Under the pieces are notes generated by a model, which worked only from the letters and a program-made list of their open reading frames with translations, was not told the DNA's origin and did no database searches. From positions 13,710,777 through 13,774,776 of the forward strand of contig NC_051141.1 in the NCBI RefSeq assembly GCF_014839805.1: a stretch of 64,000 nt of DNA, in the 5' to 3' direction. This document shows positions 54,701 through 64,000 of the stretch, in pieces. The stretch's first letter is position 1. Each line of letters begins with the position of its first letter. Source of the DNA: Manduca sexta. Taxonomy: Eukaryota > Arthropoda > Insecta > Lepidoptera > Sphingidae. Position numbers and translations under genes: made by a program.

Positions 54701-57512
54701 AAAATGGAAGTGTTGGAATTTGTTAGATCATAGATTAGTAGAATTATATATAATGAAACTACTATAAAAAATAAATGTACTGACACTCTGGTCTGATATG
54801 TCGTGTATTGACAAGACGTATTTTATTTCGCATTACCTATATAAATTTCTGATTTCATCTATTTAAAGTAATATTTATCAGAATTATTTGCGTATAGAAA
54901 ATTCTACAACTACGTTTCGTGTAGTATTCTCTCTATAAACAGTACTAGCAGCGGTGAACTTCGTACCGCCTAACAGTCGACATATTGACATTTATACGAT
55001 ACTAACGTCACTAAATTTTTTTGCCTTCCCGGAACCCCTCCACTAACACTTGAACTTTATGGTATGGTATGGTATTAAAGTTCAAATTGATTTTTAAGTA
55101 TTATTACGAATATTTTGTATGGGAATATAGAAAAGTGTCGTATTTAGATTTTTCAGGCAATTTTTTAAACTTTTTTCTCCGTGGGAACCATCCTCGTACG
55201 AAAGGAATTTTACAAAAAAAAAGAATTATCGAAATCGGTTCAGCTGCTCTCGAGATTTGCGCTTAGCAACACATTTTGCGATTCAATTTATATTATAAAT
55301 AAATATTTAATAAAGACTATTCGTGTTGACAAAAGGTCATAGTAGAGTTTTGTTACGTTGGGTTAGTTATGCGATTTAATGTGGGATAAACTTATGCGGA
55401 TCAGTTAAGGTTCTCTGTCCTCAGAAATTATAATTAGCTTAGAAAGCAAAACTATTCAAAGTCACGTAGTGAGCTCCTGCGCTACTATAGTCTAACCTAT
55501 TATTCCTGAGATATATTGAATAAATGACCTGTAGTAAGTTATTACTACAGGTCATTTATTCAATATATCTCAGGAATAATAGGTTCAAATTGAAAAGTTG
55601 ATTTAATTGAAATTATTGAAGGATATAGGGTGTATATTAATACGCTATGACTATAGGAGCGGAGCATAAATAAATAATATTACAAACACGGGAATTTCTT
55701 TTCCTCTTGAGAGCTTCCGTTGCGGGCATTGAGTAAAAGGTTACGAAAGAAGTATGTATGACGGAATTGGACGTCTTAAAAAGTTCTTAGAAATTAATTA
55801 TAATACAAAGTCGAACGCTGCATTTGTATGCCTGTCTGACGCGTTAAACTCAATTTCTATTGGGCTGGGCTTCTGCCCGTCTTGCTAAATTTGCAGTTAC
55901 TAAAGCGGCCCGGGGACAGGGCCGTAGCTGGGGGGGGGGCATTATGGGGCAATGCCCTACTTTAAAATACTAAAGCCCTACCTTAATAATCAACAAAATT
56001 TTACATAACTACTCAATCAAAATATATGGACCAGCGAGTATTTTATTTCACGATTTGGAAGTTAGTCCCAGAGTAAGAGTTGTTCGTATTGATGGGTGGA
56101 ATAACTCCCTTTCGGCATTTGAGGGAATATTGTTACACTCTGTATATTACCCCAACAATTACGTAAGTATTAGGTAACCTGACTCATTCATGTACACAAG
56201 TCAAAAAAATCAAAAATGGATTAACTAGATCAGATCTAGTAACATTTTTACTTAAACCCTAGCTGTAAACACTGCTGCCCTACCTTAAATCCAAGTCTAG
56301 CTACGGCCCCGCCCGGGGATCTATTGGATTGTGAAGATTAAGTCCTTAAGCACTTTAGTGGGTTGGACAGCGTGTACATATTGTCAAAAATATATAAAAA
56401 AAATCAATCACATAGAAAATTCTCTTTGTGTTTCCTGGATCGGAATATTAGCTCAAATTATGACGAACATAGACTGGTAAAGGTTTTTTATTTGCTGTCG
56501 TTACTATTCCAATACGATATATGAAGCTATTTATATGTCGCCGCAGCACTGGTGAATTTCCGGAGCGATAGTGGCGCCATCTATTATTACATCGAGGAAG
56601 TATTAGAAAAGGAGGGAGGCCGACTGTTGCCAATATAAGGACCGGTCGAACGACGAGAGCTCAGTCTTGTACGAGTGTTGGTTGAGTCTGGTTGGAGTCA
56701 TGTACGACTCTAGTAGTAGTCTTCAGTAGTCTTGTTTGGACGCTCGAACCGAGCACATTGTGTATTCCGCTAGTGCTGCTATGCAGTAAATTGTTATTGA
56801 AGTAAAGAAGTGTTTCAATAATTGAATAACTGTCTGGAAAATAAATATAGACCGGTGAAACTTTACCGGTCATGTAAAAACATAACCAAGTAAACAGTTT
56901 CACTCCGACATATATTATCACCTGAAATTATTTCCATTTTAGCATTACAATCAGTCGAAAGGTGCGGATTGCACAAAAAATGATTTACGCATGATACTAG
57001 ATCTCTCCAAATGGAATATCGTATAAACGCATTATTGTCATTGCCATGCAAGAATCATTGTAAAAAGGCAATCCGTCTTTCTACGGCTGGATTAATGAAA
57101 ACATCTGATCGCTTTACGAATCACTGATTTAAATGTTTCCTGGGAAATCAATTGGAAATAAGTATACTCCCTATTGATATTTCTCTCTGTTAAAAATTTT
57201 CGATTCCGATCGTATGTATAAAAGGGGCGTTAGTGCGCGGCTAAACGGGTCGCTGTGTGTATTTATTATTACTTATAAAAATATATTAATTACTGTTAAA
57301 CACATAAGTACTAAGTGAAATTTTTACCTGAACTTGTTAAAAATAATTCCTGTGTCGGTCATGGTAACTTTTCTATCGTCTAATATTTTAGCCTGTCGCA
57401 TCCAGAAGTCAGACCTGTATAGGGTTATTGTAGTTCCCGAGCGCTTGTTATCAAAAAGTTTGCAGAATTCGTAATATTGACCATCTAACGTAGCTTGTTC
57501 TTCGTCACCCAT
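44844..57512 (-). CDS. TPPP/p25-alpha family protein (two exons, 124 aa)
   Basis: Exon 1 (57328-57512) starts at an ATG preceded by aaat and ends with a split serine codon before gtaaaa; exon 2 (44844-45033) follows acceptor 'tttttag' and ends at TGA. The 12.3-kb intron holds many repeats and a probable Pdfr exon. The 124 residues contain the p25-alpha features F-C-K-L-F, 'DDRKVTMTDTGIIFNKF' and T-F-E-E-W-L-E-F-L, which align by memory with the TPPP block that reads D.R.VT.TD.DI.F.K followed by I.F..F...L. A minus-strand AATAAA lies at 44679-44684, about 160 nt past the stop. Known family members bind and bundle microtubules in the cytoplasm. The C terminus here has an unusual extension, L-P-Q-Y-R-D-Y-F-L-T-Y. 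It is shorter than vertebrate TPPP and may be a divergent paralog. Confidence 0.78.
45601..45968. mobile_element. hAT-type MITE, 8-bp duplication
   Basis: Ends 'cagggccgtagctag' and 'ctagctacggccctg' are flanked by 'acgggacc' on both sides (45593-45600, 45969-45976). A C-run of about 12 sits just inside the right end. A relative lies at 55917-56311 in opposite orientation. Confidence 0.85.
46250..46670 (+). mobile_element. Single-unit copy of the dispersed element
   Basis: It runs from 'aactagcatttgctcgcgtg' to 'ctcttcaactttatatacta' with only one 123-bp unit near the end. This shows what the unexpanded form looks like. Divergent. Confidence 0.6.
46674..47925 (+). mobile_element. DD34D mariner relic
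   Basis: Imperfect ends share 'ggtacaaaactt' and, in reverse complement, 'ggtccaaaactt'. Plus-strand pieces show the N-terminal DNA-binding region (46840-47160), V-S-D-D-E-T (about 47310), then L-H-D-N-A-P-V-H-T and Y-S-P-D-L-A-P-S-D-Y-Y-L-F with 34 residues between the aspartates. A frame break near 47155-47165 and another near 47440 make it inactive. The ORF end at 47884 (TAA) looks natural. Confidence 0.8.
48130..50279. other. Gene-free stretch
   Basis: This is AT-rich. A direct imperfect repeat of 'gagttgatttttaaa' followed by 'acgccatctatc' occurs at about 49980 and 50036. No supported gene is present. Confidence 0.35.
50580..50830 (+). mobile_element. LINE C-terminal fragment
   Basis: The frame K-R-P-R-G-R-N-P-K-R-W-S-D-Q-V-A-N-F near 50650-50710 is the typical late segment of RTE/CR1-like ORF2 (G-R-P-x-K-R-W-x-D). 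It is a short relic. Confidence 0.55.
51000..51570 (-). mobile_element. Inverted copy of the dispersed element
   Basis: The minus strand has 'gcccgcggctccgcccgcg' near 51530-51550, the 'ccaaattttatcgcaatcc' block and a decayed terminal unit. It lies 140 bp from the candidate Pdfr microexon. Confidence 0.6.
51712..51745 (-). CDS. Pdfr: Pdfr candidate 34-nt microexon, first ectodomain cysteine
   Basis: An AG acceptor precedes 51745 (minus strand) and a strong gtaagt donor follows 51712. The 34 nt read I-N-S-S-D-F-C-I-L-K-T and leave one base, which joins the two bases of the next exon to make a serine. The exon supplies the first of the six cysteines every class B ectodomain needs, at the expected distance before the Y-C-N-A-T stretch. 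An in-frame TAA lies just upstream of the acceptor, so the exon cannot simply extend. The polypyrimidine tract is weak, so it remains a candidate. It sits inside the intron of the TPPP-like gene. Confidence 0.55.
52810..54180 (-). mobile_element. Dispersed element with expanded 123-bp array (inverted copy)
   Basis: This is a reverse-orientation match to 24431-26047. The body at 53850-54180 matches 24431-24770 closely. The array at 52862-53845 has about eight units starting 'ctaatctcaggaactaccgg'. Units 3-6 alternate 'aaccgaaaaattc' and 'aactgaaaaa' together with 'gtttgtgg' and 'gttcgtgg', again a dimer pattern. Confidence 0.85.
54181..55498. other. Gene-free stretch
   Basis: AT-rich, no supportable features. 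A plus-strand frame at 55069-55266 looks like chance or an old repeat. Confidence 0.35.
55499..55582. repeat. Near-perfect 84-bp palindrome
   Basis: 'tattattcctgagatatatt' is answered by its exact reverse complement at 55563-55582, with 'gacctgtagtaa' pairing with 'ttactacaggtc' around a tiny loop. The right half continues into a decayed dispersed-element copy (55580-55900), so the left half is a snap-back duplication of its edge. Confidence 0.85.
55917..56311. mobile_element. hAT-type MITE, 8-bp duplication (opposite orientation)
   Basis: Ends are 'cagggccgtagct' and 'agctacggccccg', with 'cccgggga' on both sides (55909-55916, 56312-56319). The internal sequence is the reverse complement of 45601-45968. 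Confidence 0.85.
56520..56860 (+). mobile_element. Possible solo LTR
   Basis: The composition recalls an insect LTR: 'gtggcgccatctattattac', then 'aggaccggtcgaacgacgag' with repeated 'gtagt' and 'gagtctggttg' blocks, then 'aaaataaatatag'. Borders and target duplication were not established. Confidence 0.35.
57217..57250 (+). promoter_or_regulatory. TATA-type promoter-like sequence
   Basis: TATAAAAG at 57217-57224 is followed about 10 bp later by GC-rich 'gttagtgcgcggc', resembling a core promoter. No convincing plus-strand gene follows. It lies 80 bp inside the TPPP-like intron. Confidence 0.25.
57328..57512 (-). CDS. TPPP-like exon 1
   Basis: This exon gives residues 1-61 plus two bases. 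It starts M-G-D-E-E-Q-A-T-L-D and contains the core D-D-R-K-V-T-M-T-D-T-G. The donor on the minus strand is gtaaaa right after 'aacaagttcag'. Confidence 0.8.
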
Positions 57513-58039
57513 ATTTCTATATTTGGTGTCTCAAACAACTATATTTGCATTTGTAGGGCGCAATACATCAGTGTGAAACACTGTGACACCCTGGAGTTGT
57601 GAAGGTAAACAATAAAAGTATAAAACTCGTGTTAATATGTACATACTAATAATTATATTATTTTAACATTCCCAATAGATACGTTTCGTGCTTATTTGTT
57701 GCTAGGCAACGATTAAGGCAAAGAGAATTATAAAACATAGATTTTGGTTGTTTGTGACATAATAAAAAAAATAACAGTGAAAGTGCAAGTATGGTCATAT
57801 AATATTTGCGGTTAGGAATTTACAAGAGTAAGTATTGCAAACAGATCGGTATTTCGAGTAAGTGGTCCGATGCGAGATGATTACTTAACTGAGTGCATTT
57901 AGCTGGAATCCGAACGTTGGGATAGACATTTGGCGTGACAAGACGTATGTTAGAGCAGTACCTATTTACAGATAAGCTTAATACGTATTTCTTGGTATAG
58001 GACGTTATAAAGGATTATGGGAATAGTACCTATATGTAT

Positions 58040-59276
58040 CAGTGGCGAAGGGTGAAATTTTTCAAAAGGTAACCCGGTGTAAAAAAAATTGGCTTCAGTT
58101 AAGATATCGGGGCAATTTATTGGAAAACAAAAACGAAGACAACGAATTATTCTTGAATCTAAATCGACAAACATTGACATGCCTACTAAATTACCTATTA
58201 TGCGTAAATAATTGAAACATCCATAAAATCGAATAATAAACGTAGACAATTCTCCTTCCATTAATCACAAATATAAGTACTTACCTATTAATTTATTATA
58301 ACAGCAACAAAAGTAAGTATTAAAATAATAACCACACTACCTACCTAAAAGTATCTGTTTATTTTCAAAATAAAACTGTAAATGTAATAGAAATAGGTAT
58401 CACGATCGCCAAACAGACCAACTGTTTAAGTCTACCTACATGATAAACATATATAATTATCAATTTAAATTATAATCAAGAAAGGTTATTCGTTAACTTT
58501 TGCTTGTATCGTGGTGATTCAGTAAAATATAATATTTATTTTCTTCTAACAAACATTTTGTGTCTGAAATCAAAAACTTTCAGATCTAGTTCAAATATTT
58601 AACCATCTAAATACTATTATGTGAAATCACATACTTACTAATAATATACTTACGTAAAGGTAGACATTATCTGATCACAAAGTAGTTAGTTATTTCCATT
58701 ATAATACAATTTTATTTGTAGTTTCTAAATAAAGCGCTGGTAACTAAATATCACAGAACTATCAAAAATAAAATGATTATGACGTTTGAAGGACGTAAAA
58801 AGCGACAACTATACAAAGTCGGTTAACGTGAAGCCGAACTAGCGCGGGTTACCTTTGCCCATATCTTCCGCGCGATTTCGACAAATACTGGCATAGAAAG
58901 TCATAGAAAGTGCTGCCATCTATATTAAAAAAACATGCTACGACATTAAGCCGCTTGACAGCGGGTTACCTTGCGCCTGTGGCGTCACAATTTCACTTTG
59001 GTAACGGAATTTCTGGGGAACTAAATACAAGGTGTGCCATCTAATTTTATTTAGAATAAGTAATCGATATCGATTAAATTTAATAAACATCGGGCTAATG
59101 GCCGATAGATGTCATTATTAAGTTATCATTAATTAATAATTTAAGCTATTATAATTATTGTTCATTGTCTGATATGTTTCAAATTTAAATTTACCTATTA
59201 AATATATTGTTTAGTATCACCGAAAACCTAAAAGGGAAGCCGGTGGGAATCGGTTTGTATGGACGCTTCGCCACTG
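58040..59276. mobile_element. hAT-like non-autonomous element, 1.24 kb, 8-bp duplication
   Basis: The ends read 'cagtggcgaag' and 'cttcgccactg', bordered by 'atatgtat' at 58032-58039 and 59277-59284. 'gggttacc' motifs occur internally near both the centre (58852, 58966) and, inverted, the left end. No transposase frame survives. Confidence 0.85.
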
Positions 59277-60264
59277 ATATGTATGTCGATAAAAAGAGTA
59301 TGTTTTACTCAATTTTAAATGACTGGCGATAGTTATTTCCGAGCTAGCAATCATTTCATCCAAACCCTAATTAAAATCAATTACAGGTAATACCAGTAGG
59401 TAGGCAGTTTTATAGCAATATACACAAAACTGAAATTAAATATCTAATCATACGAATTCATATTCCGGGAAGCGTAATTGCGATTTTCGAGCAATATCAT
59501 ATATTTTTTGTACTGAATAAAATTTAAGTGAATATAATATTACGTTATGCTCTGCAATTTTAAATGTGCATCGTAAATAAAATTCAATTATCATTCAATT
59601 CGTTATCATTATTATTTTTAGTGAGTTCACTGCTGAACTTAGCAACTGTCAATACGATTGTGGGTTACATAGCTTCCATATATAATAAAATGTATGATAA
59701 CATTATGATATTATGAGTTAGTAACAGTGGCGGGACTTATTAATGAGTCTATGTATATCTAGTTTTAATAGGCCGGTATTATTGTGTTGTTGGGTTAGGA
59801 GTTTATCAGTCAGTCGACATTTTATTTACATCTCACTCCACTCACAATCAGGTGCAATGGAGTTACTTTGCTGTGTTCGTACTTCATACTTTGTACAAAG
59901 CAAACGGGATTTAATTAACATGTCCGTGTAAAAGTTAAGCGTAGTGAATCCTGCTCCATGGTGAAAGTAGTCTTACTAATTGAAACGGAGATGCGCAGCT
60001 CTGTAAAATATTGTTTTCTGTATTTTATAATAAGTAGTCAGTATTTTGTGTAGTGCCAGTATTTAATTAAGTTCGGAACAATATTTGACAACTTTTTATT
60101 TGTTACTTGGAACTCAATTTATGTTTCTGGAAACGGTCTATGGAATCGATATAACCTATACTGTGTTCTGCATTGTAAAATCGATTATTCTCTTTTCTGT
60201 AAATATAAAAAATATGCATTAAGTAGGTACAAATTATCATTTGATGACATTTTTATATTTTCAG

Positions 60265-60399
60265 ATATGTATGGCTCATCAAATTTTTCGGCTCAACGTT
60301 GCAAAATCGTCCCTGTTTGAAGAGGCATCGTGCTATCTTAGCACTCTTACCTTACCGTGGCTGAGGAGAGCTTTGAGAACCGTGCGGCGTGAAAATTAA
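60265..60399 (+). CDS. Possible terminal exon of an unknown plus-strand gene
   Basis: After a strong acceptor 'tttttatattttcag' there is an open frame of 44 codons to TAA at 60397-60399, reading I-C-M-A-H-Q-I-F-R-L-N-V-A-K-S-S-L and later L-P-W-L-R-R-A-L-R-T. The sequence is GC-richer than its flanks. No homology was recognised, and a chance frame cannot be excluded. Confidence 0.2.
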   Translation: MCMAHQIFRLNVAKSSLFEEASCYLSTLTLPWLRRALRTVRREN

Positions 60400-63320
60400 G
60401 GAATAAGAAATGAGTATAATACAATTACGTTATACTTCTATGAATAGAAAATTATACTTTATACCTTTAAAAAGTACTAATTAGGCGCATTTTAGACGCA
60501 AACTACCATTTTGAATCAATTATAGTAGTGTAATATAATTTCGTATAGATGTGATTCTCCTCACGGACCAAAACCAAAAACATATTTTGTGTTAAAAAAA
60601 TCATTTTGTTATTTGTTAATAATATTCTTACTGAGACTACGATATATTTAAATAAAATAGTAAAAAAATGAATTAGTAATACTATATTACGTCACATGGT
60701 TTAATATCCACATAATAAAATTTTAAAAGAACGACGAAATTAATAATTTCTACTCGTATCAAAGCCGACACGTATTTATATAAATAAACAAAATAGCAAA
60801 CAAGTAACTACCCTCGAGTGGTAAGAATTCATTTAAGTACATATTTTCATTTCATACGTCAAACTTGCATCGGGAACGCAGACTGTGATATTGGCAGGCT
60901 ACTGTACGTAGTGGTACGTGTGTCAGACTGTTGTCTGGGTTACTCGAATTCACCCCCGTGTTTGTATGCCTATACCTATATGTGTGTTTGCATCGTCTGC
61001 CTTTCATTGTCGAACGGTATGGATTTTAGAAATTTTTGCAATTTTTAATGTGGATGCGACGTTAATGGGTTTCATCTCTTGCACTTAAGTATAAATTATG
61101 TTATTTAATGTGAGTGGCAAAAGGTAATCTTTGAAAAGAATTTCCCATAATGTTGGTTTTTAACTAGATAGTTAGTAGGACGATTATGGGACGTACGCGG
61201 ATGCCTAAGTTTTCGAAACTAAAAACGGTCTTTTGTAAATCCATTCCTGTATTTATATTGGCAGTAAACTCATTTTGTAATTTATAAGAATAGAATTAAA
61301 GATAATTATTCTAAGTCTTTAAGCAACACTAGGCACTGGCCTAGTGTAAAAGAACAAGGAGATGGCGGAAATTATAGAGCAGATAATAATATCTAAATAT
61401 AAATTCATTGAGTGAATAAAGAAGTTAACAAAATATTCTAAATATATCTAAGCAGGCACAGGCGCTTTGAAGTGTAACTTTTGAGGAAGTAATCATCTAA
61501 TAATAATAGATTTTTCCGAACTCAAACCAGTTTTAGAAGGCATTACCTATTACAAGTCTAAGAAATGTCGGATCAATATACAGATATTCAAAAGTATGTC
61601 GACGACCGTTAATTCCGATAGCATGATAATTGTGCTGAACAATATAAATACAAGCAGTTGTATGAATCCGGTGTTATTTCCCGACGTGTTACCACGACAA
61701 CGATCGCATTCACCCTCCAGGTTATTCGCGATCCGTGCGCCCCTCCGCTATCCTCCGGCGCGCCGCGTCCACTCCATCGTGACCTCCTCAATAGCACGTT
61801 AATTTATATTGTAACCAAAAAATACAAAGGTCCCTTGTTACCGCTCTGTAGGAATGCCAAATCCTGTTATAAACCATTTTATTTTAACATTCTTACTTTA
61901 AATTTTATAAAAAAAAATAATAGATTTGTATTACAAATTGTCCACTAATTGGACACAGGGCTCCTATACTCACGAGAGGAGTTAGTCCACTTAGTTCCGC
62001 GCATTACGCAGACATTTGGCAAGTTGATGTCACCAGCGGCGAAGGGATTTTTTTTTTGATTTTTGGCGGATTCTGTATTGTTAACAAAATCATGTTAAAA
62101 TAACGATAAACATTTTTTTTTTATCTTTATGGTAATAGATTGCTATGGTCTGCACTTCATGTTCTATCGATCTACAGTTGGACCTATTAACGCAAAAGGG
62201 AATAAACCAATATAATGATAGTTTTGAGAAAAAACTATTTTTATCCAAAAATTGTAAAGTACAAGATAATTGTTAGTAATTAACAAAAAAAGGTTTATTT
62301 ACAATATTTTATAAAATACTTTCTACTTTATGTAATATGTATACAAATATGATATTGATGAAAATAATTTAAATAGCAAAACTATTTGTGTAGTAATAAT
62401 ATACTTATATCGACAAGGTAGCTTATCCACATCTGTGGGTAAGATCGATTACTATTATATTTTCCACAGGAGTAATTTCTAAAATCTTACACCCTAGCCT
62501 CAGAACACTCGACCTTCTTAAAATCACTAGTATTAGTATTACCTATCTATATTAGCATTGAAAATGGAAATATGTGTATTGGAAATAAATTGATGATGAA
62601 TATTTTTTCACATATTATTATACGTTAAATTAAGCCGTAGCTAAATCATAAAATAGACGGGTCTTATTTGTTTGTTTACTGTTTACAACCTTCCTCGTTC
62701 CTAATAAATGTTTTTTCTACTAATTAAAGTAATCCCTATGATAAGCCTTTTATAAGTTTCGATTTTGCGAGTAGCTAACGCAAGCACCGCCGTGGATCTG
62801 GCTATTTCGGATGGATCGATACCATAAGCTTTTATTATGCCGTAAGGATTGAAATGGTATTTTTTTGAATTCCATTATTTTCTATCCCATAGTTTATCAT
62901 CACGTTAATGCGGTGGCAGTAGTCGACGAACTAACGGCCTAAGGTTAGGACTGCTCTTATTTTACGCAATTTACTGTCATACGATTTTGATTGTTTGACA
63001 TTTATTCCTATTTTTATTTCTTTTAGTATTTTAATATAATTATATTTAATTTATTACTTTATTAACGGAGATGGCTGAAGACGCCGTTGAAATTGGGCTG
63101 GAAGGGAATTGACTCATATCATAGGTGGTCACCATCAGATGGTTCGCGTAACCTTTAGAATTATTAGACTGATATTTGAATATTCATAGACAAATACTAA
63201 CACTGTCTCTAAGAAACATATTCTGCTATAATTTACAAATTTATTTTTATTTTTAACCCACCAAAACAAACCGAAAGAGCCGGTTCAAAAAGCAAGTTCA
63301 AAATTAATTTTAACGGAACA
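60400..63320. other. Gene-free stretch with one GC-rich island
   Basis: A GC-rich block at 61675-61800 ('gttaccacgacaacgatcgc') contains frames on both strands but no recognised domain. It may be a repeat fragment. 'ggtggtcaccatcagatgg' at 63125 recalls the tail of a lepidopteran retroelement. The rest is AT-rich. Confidence 0.35.
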
Positions 63321-63327
63321 ATCAGGG

Positions 63328-63510
63328 GCCTTATTCTCTATCCCGCACGATATTTTGACAGTGCGTAACAAGCACGTAACACAACGCATCATGTTTAGGA
63401 CTATAGAAATTTGGCTTACAGAATACCATTCCACGCACATTTCTCGAAGATAACATGACACGGCCGCGTTACGCGTTTACACTATCATACAGAATAAGGG
63501 CCCTGGGCTT
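63328..63510. mobile_element. Short TIR element
   Basis: 'ggggccttattctctatccc' at the left is answered on the right by 'atcatacagaataagggccc', i.e. inverted ends with the shared core 'gggcc.ttattct.tat'. Internal 'gtaacacaacgc' and 'gttacgcgtttac' are compatible with a MITE. Target duplication unclear. Confidence 0.55.
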
Positions 63511-64000
63511 ACGATACCGTCCATTTGAGATAGCGTTAGTCGTGTTGCAACTTATAGCATTATCCATGTGACAGGAGCTTGTCGCAACTAGACATTCCGC
63601 TATAAGTTTCTAACTGTTTTACATATATGCTTAAATGTATTTAAATTACATACATACTAATTTAATTGTTTAAATCCAGAGCTTTATTAATACGCTTAAT
63701 AAATATTTTATAATAAAATGCCGTTTGAATCAAGTATCTGACCGCGAACCTACGTTCAATCTGAGGTTCAAACTATATAAACTATGAACGTAGCGTATGA
63801 TGACCTAGGAATTGTTTTTTGCTTTATCTATGCTTTTTATTCTTCATAATTGAAATGGATGTCAAGTTTGACAGTCATTCTGATCCTTGCAATTTGCATA
63901 TATTATAATTCTCTTTAACCGTTGCAGTAATTTGTAATTTGTTCTGAGTTTGTTATATCCCGACGTCGTGATAACAATATATTTGAAAGTGTAAAATACT

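Noticed and set aside
59743..59931. Plus frame of 62 codons
   Set aside because: Low-complexity composition, no domain or splice evidence.

Overview
The window looks like AT-rich intron and intergenic DNA from a lepidopteran insect. Evidence for this is one insect neuropeptide receptor gene with canonical GT/AG introns, plus a dense load of moth/butterfly-type mobile elements: an RTE LINE with a 'cagcagtggac' 3' end, R1- and Jockey-like LINEs, mariner elements, hAT miniatures, and a dispersed repeat carrying 'gctcgcggctccgcccgcg'. Nothing bacterial or viral-genome-like is present.

Two host genes were reconstructed, both on the minus strand. (1) A class B GPCR closely resembling the insect pigment-dispersing factor receptor (Pdfr). 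Twelve exons between 36702 and 8251, plus a probable 34-nt upstream exon at 51712-51745, join in phase into 515 codons. They give a six-cysteine ectodomain, seven membrane helices and a long cytoplasmic tail ending at 8251. The start codon and signal peptide were not found. (2) A two-exon, 124-residue TPPP/p25-alpha-like gene (57328-57512 joined to 44844-45033). If the 34-nt Pdfr exon is right, the two same-strand genes are interleaved: each has an exon inside an intron of the other.

Layout. 1-4.5 kb: two LINE relics. 5.6-7.0 kb: a terminal-inverted-repeat DNA element holding a broken helix-turn-helix ORF and a nested foldback element. 7.9-19.1 kb: 3' half of Pdfr, with introns holding a 140-bp minisatellite array, an R1-like insertion and a Jockey insertion that splits an older element. 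19.8-28.9 kb: membrane-helix exons, a snap-back element and a 10-unit array of a 123-bp repeat. 31-35.3 kb: LINE endonuclease relic, Harbinger relic and a nearly intact DD37D mariner. 35.5-38.1 kb: an orphan heat-shock-type promoter, the ectodomain exon and a 1.2-kb foldback element. 38.3-44.5 kb: a decayed LTR retrotransposon and a 2.4-kb foldback element. 44.8-57.5 kb: TPPP-like gene, a DD34D mariner, hAT miniatures and the second 123-bp array in opposite orientation. 57.5-64 kb: a hAT-like element and otherwise little that can be named.

The two genes have unrelated known roles: circadian peptide signalling through cAMP for Pdfr-type receptors, and microtubule bundling for TPPP proteins. 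What links them here is position. The structural points most worth checking are the interleaving, the large inverted repeats around a 26.8-kb piece of the locus, and the orphan heat-shock promoter.
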